From: Maratus speciosus | Lineage: Eukaryota; Arthropoda; Arachnida; Araneae; Salticidae | DNA: 64,000 nt | Direction of reading: 5' to 3' | Assembly (NCBI GenBank): GCA_963932465.1 | Contig: OZ010799.1 | Coordinates: 162,064,761 to 162,128,760, forward strand | The notes under the pieces: model-generated | What the model saw: only the letters and a program-made list of their open reading frames with translations | Told to the model about the DNA's origin: nothing | The model's database searches: none | Program-made: the position numbers and the translations under genes | Shown here: positions 1 through 10,609 of the stretch, in pieces | How positions within the stretch are numbered: the stretch's first letter is position 1 | Layout: the number at the start of each line of letters is the position of its first letter

Positions 1-480
1 TCTGTTAGTTTTTGACATAAATTGACGTTTTATACATTTTGGTGTAAATCGCTCAACAAAAGGCACTGGTATGCAGCATTTTTTGCGATTTCCGCAATAG
101 CTCTATCTCCAGAACCAATGCACGGATTTTCATCAAACTTCAGATTCAGTTAGTCCATGAGATGAATTGCCGTTTTATACATTTTGGTGTAAATCGCTCA
201 AGAGGTGGCGCTGCTATGCTGCATTTTTAAAGATTTTCGCAATAGGTGTATCTCAAGAACTATTGCCTGGATTTTCAACAAATTTCAGATTCTGGTGTAC
301 CTTGACATGAATTAGTGCTCTTTATGTTTTGGCGCAAATCTCACAACAGGTGGCGCTGCTATGTTGTATTTTTCAGAATTTTCACTATAATACATATCTC
401 AAGAACTAATGCACGAATTTTCATCAAACTTCAGATTCAGGTAAACCTTGATATCCATTAGTGCTGTTTATGTCATTTAT
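1..480. repeat. Tandem array, three ~144-bp units
   Basis: Three diverged units follow one another. Each has the stem gctcaac..ggcgctgctatg, then gcattttt, a 'ctcaagaactaatgcacgg' phrase and 'tcatcaaacttcagattcag'. Unit phase points lie near 51, 194 and 339. The left edge runs off the window. The same module recurs near 53215-53480 inside a hAT-like element, so this is probably the internal minisatellite of another copy whose ends are outside or eroded. No open frame runs through it. Confidence 0.8.
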
Positions 481-930
481 ATAAAACAACGTTTTATAAT
501 GGCCATAATATACTAGTTTATGTTGCTATAAGATTTTTTTTTAATCTTTTAGTTACATTTTCTGGAAACTTAATATAGTGATATCATAATCTTTACAGAT
601 TTTTAATAAACTATATTTAAAAATTAGCAATTTAAATTATTTAACTGAAATAGCTATATTTTTATTTAAACTATATTTCACAAGTTTTAAGCTATTTTGA
701 ACTTAGACACAAAATTAATCTAAAATGTTAGAGGAGATTCAGCATTGTTTTTGGATTACGAAACAGATATGATTAGCAACTTTCTAACTTAAGATGAGTT
801 TCCAAATCTTATACAAATTTATCTTCTATATTCAGAAGTAATGTCAGGAATTTAATTCGCCTCATGAATTTCCCAATTTTCGTTGTAACTCACACATTGC
901 TTTAAAACACAAGATACAGTCGTGGTAAAA
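481..930. other. AT-rich, no gene seen
   Basis: No coding frame or RNA gene is recognisable. Positions about 730-850 resemble 6000-6130, and 2690-2770 resembles 6225-6320. The two loci therefore look like copies of one older repeat, and the interval of roughly 900-2690 looks like extra DNA in the first copy. Confidence 0.5.
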
Positions 931-1110
931 ACAAAAGTAAACATCCTCGGCTAAATCTGCAACAAATTATCGTAGAAAAAAGTTACAAGTACTAATCGAA
1001 TGGAAATATAGACTACCTTTAAATGATGTATATAACATTTGCTTAGGGGGCCATCTACATATCAAAACGAACCCAAACTTGTTTTTTATTTCAATAGCAA
1101 TACTCAAGTT
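931..1110 (+). repeat. Arm of a ~180-bp inverted repeat pair
   Basis: This stretch is an imperfect reverse complement of 2298-2490, with shared blocks around 'gtaaacatcct', 'gatgtatata' and 'atttgcttagggg'. Here the reading frame is broken by several stops. In the partner on the minus strand it stays open. It may be a decayed coding fragment of a mobile element, but I cannot name the family. Confidence 0.6.
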
Positions 1111-1230
1111 TCACATCATAAATAAATTCTACACCTTTCAATTAGACTGAATATAAATTTTCATGAAATTTGTAAGATTAATTTCCGATAAATGAATTAT
1201 TTTAAAATGAGCCTATTGTATGGGCTGTAT

Positions 1231-1684
1231 CGTTTCTATCGAAATACTCAAGGCCAGAGGACACGAGTTGTGACGTCATCACTAATGGACCGACTTCTCA
1301 TTAGTGTTGGAATTTACACCGGAAATTTTTGAATAGCCATTTTCTTTTATTTTATTTGTAGAAAATCTTTCACTGTTTAAAACAATACTAACTATTTAAA
1401 GTTACTGGTGAGAATTCGGAATCCCTAAATAAAAATTCAGCCACATGCGGAGTGACAGAGTGATGCCACAGCTATCTGATTTTTTATTGGGAGATTCCAA
1501 ATTCTCACCAGTAAGTTTACATAGTTATTATTGTTTTATAAAAGGATAGATATACCACAAATAAAATTATGAAAATTGCTATTAAAAAATTTCCGGTGTG
1601 AATTCCAACACTAGTGAGAAGTCGGTCGATCAGTGATGAAGTCACAACTCTTGTCCTCTGGCCTTGTGTATTTCGGTGGCAGCG
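1231..1684. mobile_element. Palindromic MITE, family P7, copy 1
   Basis: The whole 454 bp folds back on itself. The left arm begins CGTTTCTATCGAAATACTC and the right arm ends with its diverged complement (..tttcggtggcagcg). Inner arms carry 'cttactggtgagaattcgg' and 'attctcaccagtaag'. A 7-bp direct repeat, GCTGTAT, flanks it at 1224-1230 and 1685-1691. Copies 2 and 3 at 6405 and 10610 share termini and also show 7-bp flanking repeats. There is no coding capacity, so it would need a transposase in trans. The superfamily is not clear; P-like elements are one possibility given the 7-8 bp duplication. Confidence 0.85.
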
Positions 1685-2297
1685 GCTGTATCCAAATTGA
1701 AATTAGGTACTCGATTGTTGAAATGCAACAGAATGACTATGTCACTTCTATTAATGTATTATTTCTTGCCAATAGGAGCATTTCATTCGCTTAATAGGTT
1801 TCGACTATTGCCAGTCCAAATATTTCAATAAAGTGATTAAAATTTATTTTCTCAAGTTATTCTTTTCCGCACATCACATACGGCTCCTTAAACTATCATT
1901 TTGACTTTTTAAAATGATAATTCGAAAACTCCACGATACAAAAAATTGATATTGAGAATTCGCATAAAGCAGGACATAATAAATGTAAACCTATCAAAAA
2001 AATTGTAGGTTGCAATTCATATTTTTTTCGAATATTAATTTAATATTTCATATTATAAAATTTTGAAAATTACGAATCGAATGTATTTATGTTTGGGATT
2101 TTTAGTATTATAACCACACACAAAATTACCACATTAGGATTATACTTTCATGAGATATTTATGAAGATATGAAAATGTAATTTAACATTAGAAGCGCTAA
2201 ATTTTGAATGTTTATAATTGAAAAACGTATTATATAAATGACTAGAAATTTCGTTTCTAGGCATAGTTTGAACCGAAGATTTAAAATATATTGTCAA

Positions 2298-2490
2298 AAT
2301 TGGGTGTTGCCATTAAAAAAACAATGTTTGGTCTGGTTTTGATTTGCAGATGGCTCCCCTAAGCAAATTTTATATACATCATCAAAAAGTAGACTGTCTT
2401 TCCAATTAACTGGTCCCAGTAACTTTCTTCTACTATAATTTAATGCAGAGTTAATAAGGATGTTTACTTTTTTCCCCCACGATTGTACGT
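2298..2490 (-). repeat. Partner arm of inverted repeat, open on minus strand
   Basis: This is the reverse-complement relative of 931-1110. On the minus strand it sits in an 87-codon frame (2294-2557) with a protein-like middle part (..DDVYKICLGEPS..), but the N-terminal end of that frame lies in the adjacent mariner-type MITE. No domain is recognised. Conservation of the frame in only one arm is weak evidence for an old coding sequence. Confidence 0.5.
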
Positions 2491-2510
2491 ATAAAATTTC
2501 TACATAACTC

Positions 2511-2683
2511 TTGGTTCGATCGGAAAGTCGAGTCGTATTGGGAAAATCAGTTCGCATTGGAAAATTCTCCCCGGTAATTATTAGACATCAGATATGTCGG
2601 AATCAATGTCTAATAATTAAATGATAGAATTTTCCGGTATGAATTGATTTTCCCAACAGGACAATCGGTCCCGATCGACCCAA
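2511..2683. mobile_element. mariner-type palindromic MITE, copy 1
   Basis: The element is 173 bp, with ends TTGGTTCGATCGGAAAGTCG and ..ccgatcgacccaa, and is an almost complete foldback with a short centre around 'gtctaataatt'. The better preserved copy at 27900-28066 has TA on both sides. That, with the TTGGGTCG start, points to a Tc1/mariner-type non-autonomous element. Here the left TA is no longer visible. Confidence 0.75.
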
Positions 2684-3299
2684 TAATTTGTGAAGTGTTA
2701 TTACGATGCATTAAAAATTTGTCTTTAAATCAGTTTTATTGAGGTTTTAGAATCTTTCAAATTATATAAAATGAATAATGACAAATGAGTATAATTATAA
2801 TGTTACCTACGGAGTAAGAACAGGGATATTTTCGAATAGTCAAAAACTATTAATTTTGGTGTTTACTGAAAAAAAAAACTATTTTAGTTTAAGTCAGAAT
2901 TTTGGATATTGGAATAGTAATTTATATTATTCAAACGTGATGTTTTTTGAAGTGAAAACTTCTTTCGGCGCGTTGAGCTTTTTTTGAGATGGGGAAAAAC
3001 CACTGATTTCGAGACACTGTAACGTAACGACATGCTAGCATTTTGATACATAGACACTAGCGCGCCAAGCGGTGAATGACAGGAACTTTTCCCTCTTCAG
3101 CTCAATCCGCAAAAGAAGAAGGAAGCTAAAACTCACTTTTTCTCCCGGCGTATTGCTAAAACAAATTATTATTTTGTTTTTCGTCAGTTAAAATGAATTA
3201 TACCGTACTCGTGACCTACCTATTTCGTGTAACTAAAAACCGATAACGCTGTATTTTATCGTGTTGATGGTCTGGTCAATAACCAACAGTATTGGCGGG
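2684..3299. other. No gene recognised
   Basis: Only short chance frames occur. The 3000-3130 part is richer in GC than its surroundings but shows no motif, promoter or RNA fold that I can name. Confidence 0.4.
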
Positions 3300-3660
3300 A
3301 ATTTCGATTACGGAAGATAAAATACGGGGCACAGATGTCAGATACGCACTTGGGTACCTAATTGACAGCAAAATGGCGTTACTTTATTTTACAAGGTAAC
3401 CCGGCTACTGTTGCTTATTTATTAATAAATTGTTCATTTACTTTTATCTTAATTTTTTAAATTGTACAATTGTTTTGTTCTATAGTTATTAATGAAATTA
3501 CCGTTTATTTATTGTTGTTTACTTTTTAAAACAATAGAAAATAATTTAAAAATATATATTGTAACTGGTATTGGAAAACGGGCTTTCGCCAAATTGACGT
3601 TAAAAAATCTCGCCAAACCTGGTTCGTATATCACATCTGTGCCAAATTCTCGGTTTTTTG
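3300..3660 (+). repeat. Dispersed repeat R1, copy A
   Basis: The stretch matches the reverse complement of about 13170-13520. Shared blocks include 'ttactttatttta..aaggtaac', 'gttgcttatttattaataaa', 'tttcgccaaattg.cgt' and 'tctcgccaaacc'. Both copies end near 'acatctgtg'. No transposon termini could be defined and frames are broken. Fragments of related sequence (gcgacgagttta..) also occur near 13660 and 50060. Confidence 0.65.
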
Positions 3661-4140
3661 ATTTTTCGACTTTTTATCCAAATTTTCCGGATTTTTTAAA
3701 TTTTCCCTTTCATTGTATCCCAAACACTACCTTCATACCAAATTTCAAGATTCTAGGGATACAGGACGTACCTCTGAGTTTTGATGATCGGTGAATCAGT
3801 GTCGAAAAGGGGAAAGTTTAAGTTCATGTATCTTCTGAAATAAAAAAGATTCATTCAGCATTTAGTTCCATTTCCACAATTACTTTAGATTTACGAAGTT
3901 TCAAGTTGCTGGGAATCACCAACACAAAGATATTGGGGGTCAAAAGTACCCTGAGATGCTTCCAGAAAAAGATGCTTACGGCTGTGCTTTCAAGACTTGG
4001 CAGGGGCACTGCCGTGTCCCCAGATGCTTTCATTAGTGCTGCTACACAATTCAACGCATAAAACATTTCCTGACGATTAAAAACACACACATGTAATTGT
4101 TGAAGTTTTCACTTCTATTGGCACTCCCGGAGTGCCATAG
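3661..4140. other. No gene recognised; one unassigned 79-codon frame
   Basis: On the minus strand 3851-4090 stays open for 79 codons and has more balanced base composition than its surroundings. It shows no domain I know, no splice context I can defend and no neighbour that explains it. It could be a fragment of a retroelement or a chance frame. Confidence 0.3.
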
Positions 4141-4142
4141 TT

Positions 4143-4175
<33 letters not shown>

Positions 4176-4256
4176 TTATATATATATTTATATATATATA
4201 TAGTTTATATATATATATAGTTTATATATATATGCCCGGAGTTTAAATATATATAT
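4141..4256. repeat. (TA)n-rich microsatellite
   Basis: The run alternates tatata with interspersed 'ttta' and 'gttta' interruptions, and one 'gcccgga' break near 4233. Such tracts are targets for TA-specific transposons elsewhere in this window. Confidence 0.9.
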
Positions 4257-5784
4257 ATTTTTTAATTTTGAGAAGTTTTATCCTGCGATTTTTTTTACAA
4301 ATGATATAGTTAACTAACACAAAAAATTTCAAAATTTTAACTCAATAAATAATTTTTTTTTTGAAAATGTGTCCCGGACCCCCTTAAGGACGGAATTTCA
4401 GAGATTTGTCAAGGCGAAGTGTACTATTAAAATTTAGCGGTGACAATCGCCCAATTGCTGCGCCACTGTACCATCACTTTGAATTAACCTAAATAGTCTT
4501 TTATATCAAACCTGTGCCAATACCATACAAAAGTAAGCATTCATTTTACTCAACAACAAAAGTTGATAGAAGAAATGGATTGCAGATTTAAAATCAGCAT
4601 AAAAATCTAGTCTAGAAAACATTACTTCAACTATGTGAAGAGTACTTTAAAGTTGAAATTAATGCAAATATTACACCATTAAAAATATGTAAGTTAGGCT
4701 TAATAACTGACACATACCTGTAATAAATACGCAGACTGTGACATGCTTTTGAACAGTTATTGAACAGTTGACAGTAAACAAAGTTGGCGGATTTGGTGAT
4801 TGTTTCCGAAATATTTGTGAAATTGACTACCTTTGTGCTGGAAAATCGATTTTCAAGATCACCAACGCTAAACCACATTTTGCTTGCATCCAAATGAAAG
4901 AATATTGCCAAATTTGGTGAGACTTTGGCAAAAAATTTGGCTTTAAGAATCTCAAGAAATTTTCTAGACATTCCCAATAGCAGCCGAGACAAATGATTCT
5001 ACCAATCAGAATCCTTAGAATGTTTTCGAAAACAGAATTCAACCAATTAGCGTACATAGAACTTTCTGGCAATTAATACCACACCTATATAATGAATTTC
5101 TTTGGTCGAATTCTAATGTCTGTTAAATTAGATAGACAAATTTGCGATCTGTAAAAGTCTTAGAAATCTATGAAACGATTGAAGTTTATGGCCGAATTTC
5201 TCACCTTCTGCTGTACAGTACAGTCTCTTCAGAACTGTCACGGAATGCTGTACGTTGCTTTCTCGTGTGTAAAAAGTCGTTCGGGGTCAAAATTCCGGCT
5301 ACCAAAAGAAAGCGATCAAAGAACTAAAAATGTAGTTTTGAAAAATACCCTTTCGGTGTTAATATGTAATGTTAAATTTAGAAATATGTACATAGTATTA
5401 GCACTGATATTTTCTGTAAATATTAAAGTTATAAAATAAAATTCGTTATAGCAACGATACAGCTAGAATTTATTCTTATATCGAGTTGAATACAAAGCTA
5501 ATTTTAATCGAGCATATATCGGTCTTCCCCATTTTAATCGCAAAATTCGCAATCCAATTGTTTAGTCATGGAGTTCAAGATACTTTTAACCAATTTTTGG
5601 CAACAATTTCTGTTACAAAATGTATGCTATTCACTGCGCTTACAGTTATGACAAAAGCGCAGTGAAAAACATACACTTTCATGTATAAAACATGAAAATT
5701 AAATAAACTAACCTAGCCAATAGTTCTTTTTAAATCGTTACATTAAAAAATATAGCTGGATTACATTTTCGACAGCAGTATTAA
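4257..5784. other. AT-rich, no gene seen
   Basis: Overlapping short frames occur on both strands at 4627-5439, but none has a recognisable domain and they overlap each other, as chance frames do. Around 4420-4470 there is a faint match to the right arm of the palindrome at 18121-18281 (tttagcggtgacaat..). Confidence 0.45.
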
Positions 5785-5976
5785 CACTAGAACTGCCATA
5801 GCGGTCATTTTAACCGGTACCAAATAAAAATATTTCGATTCGAACCAGAAATTTCTTTCAAAAATGTGTTAAATACCATATAGAAATAAGTTAAATAAAT
5901 AAGTATTGCTTTAAATAAAAATTCTGGTGTAAAATAATTTTATAAAACTTGAGTAAAATTTCCGGCGGTTCTAGTG
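5785..5976. mobile_element. TTAA MITE with CACTAGAAC ends
   Basis: The element is 192 bp with inverted ends CACTAGAACTGCC and ..ggcggttctagtg and exact TTAA on both sides (5781-5784, 5977-5980). A GCGGTCATTTTAACCG stretch follows the left end. Termini and this motif match those of the piggyBac relic at 20788-22001. That makes it a likely deletion derivative mobilised by a PGBD4-like piggyBac transposase. Confidence 0.9.
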
Positions 5977-5980
5977 TTAA

Positions 5981-6397
5981 GTAAATTATTTGAAACTTCG
6001 ACAGAAAACTAATTAAAAACCTTACAGAAGATTCAGCGTTATTTTCGGAATAACTAATTAGTAGCATTCTGGTTTAAAATAGAAAGAATTTTAAACACTT
6101 TTACCTAACATTATCGAATGTAGTTAGTGGAATTGAAATCACCTTATTACTTTTATAAGTTACATTGCAACTGACACATCATTTTAAATACCGAAGCACG
6201 TCGTCTCAAGTTATTATCTAACTAATTAATGCATAAAGTTTTATTAAGATGTATTTAAAGCTCGTCTTTTAATTAATTCAGTTTTATCAAGGTTCTAGAC
6301 TCATTTAATTTATAACATAAGTATATGTATTATATACTTTTAACCCCATAACGTGAGACTCGTGGTCTTGTATTCGAGCCACTGCTGATTATCACGG
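5981..6397. repeat. Old repeat related to 730-850 and 2690-2770
   Basis: The sequence aligns loosely in two blocks to the locus near the window start ('attcagcgttattttcgga' here, 'attcagcattgtttttgga' there; and 'cagttttatcaaggttctaga' here). No frame or terminal repeat was identified. Confidence 0.5.
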
Positions 6398-6404
6398 GCT
6401 TGGC

Positions 6405-6862
6405 CGCTGCCATCGAAATACTCAAGGCCAGAGGACACGAGTTGTGACGTCACCACTAATCGACCGATTTCTCACTAGTGTTGGAATTCACACCGGAAAA
6501 TTTTGAATAGGAATTTTCTTTGAATTTGTTTATGGCATATCTATAATCTTATAAAACAATAATAACTATTTAAACTTACTGGTGATAATTTGGAATCCCT
6601 CAATAAAAAATTAGCCAGATACAGCAACACTGTGGAATTTTGCATCTGGCTGAATTTTTATTTAGGGATTCGATTCCGAATTCACACTAGTAAGTTTAAA
6701 TAGTTATTATTGTTTTACAAGATGATAGTTATTGCCCAAATAAAAGAAAAGAAAATTGCTATTGAAAATTTTCCAATGTGAATTCCAACACTAGTGAGAA
6801 TCTTTCGATTAGTGATGACGTCACAACTCGGTCCTCTGGCCTTGAGTATTTCGATGGCAGCT
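6405..6862. mobile_element. Palindromic MITE, family P7, copy 2
   Basis: The element is 458 bp, beginning CGCTGCCATCGAAATACTC with a near-complete inverted arm ending ..tttcgatggcagct. Internal arms repeat the 'cttactggtga' and 'attcacactagtaag' stretches of copy 1. The flanks GCTTGGC (6398-6404) and GCCTGGC (6863-6869) agree at 6 of 7 bases, consistent with a 7-bp target duplication. It is non-coding. Confidence 0.85.
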
Positions 6863-7100
6863 GCCTGGCCCGTAGTCAATGATCGAGCCAAATGTAAATT
6901 CTCCTTACCGCTAACATTTTATAGAAAACATTGTCTTATTTAATCATCGAAATCTCATGATTAAACAAGCTGAAAATCTCTAAGAAATTTTAGGGGTAGC
7001 TATGGATTTACCGAACTGTGGAATGGGTCGAAGGCTGCGCGATCCTGTTTACGTTTTGGACTCAGGCTGTTCAGACGTAAATCGTAGGTTAAGGGGTTAA

Positions 7101-7291
7101 CCCTTTCCGACGCAATGATCCCACGTCCGTGTCACATATTACTAACAAACGACACTAAGACTATTTCAATAAAGTTTTGCCTTTGTAATGAAAGTTTAAA
7201 GTAACTGACTTTTAAAAAAGTCGTTTGTAAATTCCGGTGTCACTCAATCCTTTTATCATTTTATAACAGAACTTTTCTGTCACAGTAAGGG
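7101..7291. mobile_element. TTAA MITE, CCC-ended class
   Basis: The 191-bp element starts CCCTTTCCGACGCAATGATC and ends ..ctgtcacagtaaggg, with exact TTAA at 7097-7100 and 7292-7295. The inner motif 'aattccggtgtcact' near 7235 recurs in other members of this class. TTAA targeting and CCC ends fit piggyBac-type non-autonomous elements. Confidence 0.8.
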
Positions 7292-7333
7292 TTAAGATAA
7301 CTAAGGATTCCAACCCGATCTTCTAGTGTTACA

Positions 7334-8249
7334 GATGTGTTGCCAGTCGGCTACTTTTTTAAAATTCGGAGATTTCTTGACTGGCACCACTTTTTTGAAA
7401 TAGCAAAAACTCTTAAAATTGGAAAAAAATGAAAAAAAGGACCATTTTCAACATTTAATATCTTGAAATGTATTTTATTTTTAGACACAATTTTAAATGG
7501 GAATGAAAGATACAAGTATGTTCTTACATTTCAAATATTTGAAAAATTGCAAGATGCAGAATTAGCATTTACAGGGGGCTCAAAACTGTCAGATATTTCA
7601 TGAGCAGAAAATCAGCATAACAGCTTATGCCCACGATTACAAAATAAATTTTGCAACTAGAATGAAAATTTTGGTTTCTACTTATACCTCAGATTATAAT
7701 AATTACTCTGAACCCAAATAAATTTGTATTTAAAGCAATTTTATATTTTTAATACAAAGTTGTATTTAGCTAATGCAAAATTTAGAAAATTTCAACAATA
7801 TAAACCCCTAAAAAAATATTTTATTTTTACAATAAAAAGGAAATTTTAGGTTCAGTTTATGCATACTAACATGAAACATATGTTTTGAGAATTTTATGAA
7901 AAAAATAATTCGAAGTTTTGAGATATCGTGCGCGTTATGCCGAAAAAAGTCATTTTGAGAAAAATGACTTCACAGTTTTGGAAACACGGCTTCAGCTATT
8001 GAGCGAGTATAATTCTAAATACCATAACTTCTGTTCTAATGGGAATTTCACGATACCAATTATATCAAAATGTTCAGAAAACATAGAAGTTTAACATCTA
8101 AAAAAAAAAATTAAAATTTCGTAATTTTTAGAGCTTTAAGAGTCCTGAGACCTCTTAATATGTCATTAAAAAAGTCGAATTTTCCCGTTTCAAAAAAGTT
8201 GTGCCAATCAAGAGTTCTGTGATTAAAAAAGTAGCGCCCTAGTAACGTT
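7334..8249. mobile_element. Putative foldback element
   Basis: The left part (..ggctacttttttaaaattcgg..gactggcaccactttttt) is an inverted match of the right part near 8190-8245. A 6-bp direct repeat, GTTACA, lies at 7328-7333 and 8250-8255. The middle is AT-rich and non-coding. The ends (gtgttgccag) resemble some hAT-type termini, but the pairing is imperfect, so boundaries are tentative. Confidence 0.5.
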
Positions 8250-8261
8250 GTTACAGATTGT

Positions 8262-8625
8262 GTTTCCACGTATCCTGCGTAAATCAGGATTCCAAATGCT
8301 CTAGACACTAATAATTTCTTACAGTTTACATCGGCGCAAATAATTCTGCCATTAACCCTAGAACTACCGGAAATTTTACTCAAGTTTTATAAAAACATTC
8401 TACACCAGAATTTTTACTTAAAATTATTTAATTTGTTTATTTAGCTTATTATTGTCTGATTTATACATTTAGTTTGTTTTGAAGAAATTTCTGGTTTGAA
8501 TAGATATTTTGAATATACATGTCGGGTCCATTGGACCCTTCTGGTAGACAGAGGGTTAAATAAGGCGAAGAAACTACTGGTGTCCGGAGCATTTGGATTC
8601 CCGATTTACGTGGGCCACCTGCTAA
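8262..8625. mobile_element. Foldback MITE interrupted by a TTAA MITE
   Basis: The left arm (8274-8353: ..cgtaaatcaggattccaaatgctct) and right arm (8560-8621: ..ggagcatttggattcccgatttacg) are inverted repeats of each other. The TTAA element 8356-8555 sits between them at a TTAA of the host repeat. Related arms occur at 53737-54376 and, as a half copy, near 62905-62960. Confidence 0.65.
8356..8555. mobile_element. TTAA MITE, CCC-ended, nested
   Basis: The 200-bp element starts CCCTAGAACTACCGG and ends ..ccttctggtagacagaggg, with exact TTAA on both sides (8352-8355, 8556-8559). Its ends are intermediate between the CACTAGAAC and CCCTTT classes. It has no coding content and is inserted within the foldback MITE 8262-8625. 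Confidence 0.85.
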
Positions 8626-8909
8626 TATTAATTAAAATATGAAGTCTTCCAAGCAGTCTCTTTTTACAGAGGCAAAATCAAAACTCTTGCTATTACAATT
8701 TCCGCACGAAATTTTTCGTTTTAGATTTATCTTGGAAATGTCGAAGGAACCCGCTTCGTAGTGATTTTATAATTTTAACTCTTAAAGTAATGTGCTATAA
8801 AAATATTTTTTTAAAAATTAGTGGTAGCTAAAAATGTGACACCTTCGAGGCCCGAGAATATAGATGAAAATCATTTTTTTATTCAAATCTAATATATTTA
8901 AATTTAATA

Positions 8910-9895
8910 CTCTCTCTGCCCCAAATTAGTTGCTACATTTGATTACTTTTATGATGATTATTGATACTGATGAATTTAGGATTTTTTTAAAATAATTTTT
9001 AGAAATTTTAGGGTGTTATGCTATCAATCAACAACATTTACTTACCATCCGTCTGCTCTTAAAACAGTACCAAATTAGTTTAAAAAATACAAGGTTCGCA
9101 CGCTCTTAAGCCACGCCCCATTTTGTAAAGAATCTTCCACCAGCACGAGAAACTCCTCAATCGTCTTCGTTTTATTGGGAAATCTTTGATTTTGCTCAAC
9201 TGCTGAGAAAAATCTCTTTTTTTTCGTCCGCATTTACAAATTTTTTGATAAATTAAATTGTAAATTTCATCGTCATTTATTTTTGACGACTTTGCTTGCT
9301 TCCTCAAACGGGCTGTTGATACTAGGATGAACATTAAATTTAATCAATGCAGCATTTATAGCACCACGGATTAGTCTATTATTTTTGAAATGTTGTAGTA
9401 AAAATTGCAATACAGCGTTCCGCCCTTTAGTGTTAATATTCTTCGTCAGGGTATTTTCTAAATTATTATTCATAATTATAATTACCGTTCCATTACTTTA
9501 AATTCAAGCTAATATCGCTTCTAACTCCTAGTATACCGCCTAATAATCATTGTAGTATGATTATACTGGTGTCGATCTACTAAACAGCAACGGAAGTTAT
9601 TTATGACTCCTCCCACTTTAACACATTGAGGGGCACCGGTACATATTATATACCACCTACGATTGATGAAGTTTTACACCAGAAAAAAAATTATTAAATT
9701 TTACTTTTCTAACTTTGGTGGAAAAAAGCCGTAAAATTGCTTTTACTTATTTTGAAATAGAATTTTTCAAAGATTCCGGTGGAAATTCAGCATTTCACAA
9801 ACGTAATTGCTTGCCACTCAAGGGGTTAAATGTAGCAACTAATTTGGAACAAAATGTTTGACCTAAATGCAGCAACTAATTTGAAACGGAGGGAA
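8910..9895. mobile_element. Stowaway-like element (tentative)
   Basis: The left end CTCTCTCTGCCCCAAATTAG preceded by TA at 8908 pairs with the right end near 9865-9894 (..gcaactaatttgaaacggaggga). The CTCCCTCCG-like terminus followed by TTAGTTGCT recalls Stowaway-type (Tc1/mariner) MITEs. A second partial right end lies at 9832-9850. No TA is kept on the right. Frames of 84 and 66 codons at 9080-9473 (minus) are unassigned. The TTAA MITE 9622-9825 lies inside. Confidence 0.5.
9622..9825. mobile_element. TTAA MITE, 'GGTGG' subfamily
   Basis: The 204-bp element has TTAA at 9618-9621 and 9826-9829. It begins CACATTGAGGGGCACCGG and ends ..ttgccactcaagggg. The interior (tacgattgatgaagttttac.cca, aactttggtgga) is shared with 33736-33937, 26391-26613 and the outer element at 20627-22286, which defines one subfamily. 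Confidence 0.85.
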
Positions 9896-10602
9896 TGTAA
9901 TTTTTTAGACTACCGGGTAATAACACAACGCATTTTTGCCTGAAAAATAACAATCATGTATTCAAATAAAGTTTAGAAATTTATTTAAAACGATATTTTC
10001 ATATTAGAAGCATCTCAGCGGCCAATAGCCAAAGAAATCACCAAATATTTCGCTATTTTTATTAACCTTTTGAAATCTGATAATTTCAGTTTTTAAATGG
10101 TTGAATTAAATTGTGTTAAACGAAAATTCTTGTTTAAAGTATGTTTATATAAATTTAGTTAAATTTATAGCCATTCTAAGTGGTAACTCAATTTATAGTA
10201 TTCGTGTTTACGTATAAAATTATCTATGGGTGGTGAAGATTCCACATGAAGTGCTTAATGGATAAAAGCTGCGCATTTGTAGGAGTGATGAAAAAACCAT
10301 CTGAGTAAATTGTATAACGTCAGAATCGTCTCAGTAGCTGAAATGTCACGTCACTGGTGCGTCGGGCAAAACCCTCCATTTTCTATTCCTGAACTGTATA
10401 CTTTTACCCTATTGGAAAAAAAGGCTCAACTTTAAACTTCAAATAAACTTTATAGTGGAAATAGTAGCAGAGAAAAAAAATCGCTAGGGGCAGCCCTGTT
10501 GAAGCATATTCGTATAGATACTAATGTCAGCGTAATGACTCTATGCTCACTTTCAGTTTGTTCAATGTTGTAAACATAAAGAAAAAAAAACATTCAGAAG
10601 GA
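9896..10602. other. No gene recognised
   Basis: The stretch is AT-rich with short frames only. Nothing with terminal repeats or domain-like protein was seen. Confidence 0.4.
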
Positions 10603-10609
10603 GTTATGC

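Noticed and set aside
3851..4090. Minus-strand 79-codon frame as an exon
   Set aside because: Composition is protein-like, but there is no recognisable domain, no defensible splice sites and no neighbouring exon; left as unassigned.
4627..5439. Cluster of overlapping short frames on both strands
   Set aside because: Frames overlap each other in different phases and show no domain, start context or conservation in the window.
6340..6404. tRNA-like stretch (ggtcttgtattcgagcc)
   Set aside because: The B-box resemblance is partial, no A box or acceptor stem pairs with it, and the cloverleaf cannot be drawn.
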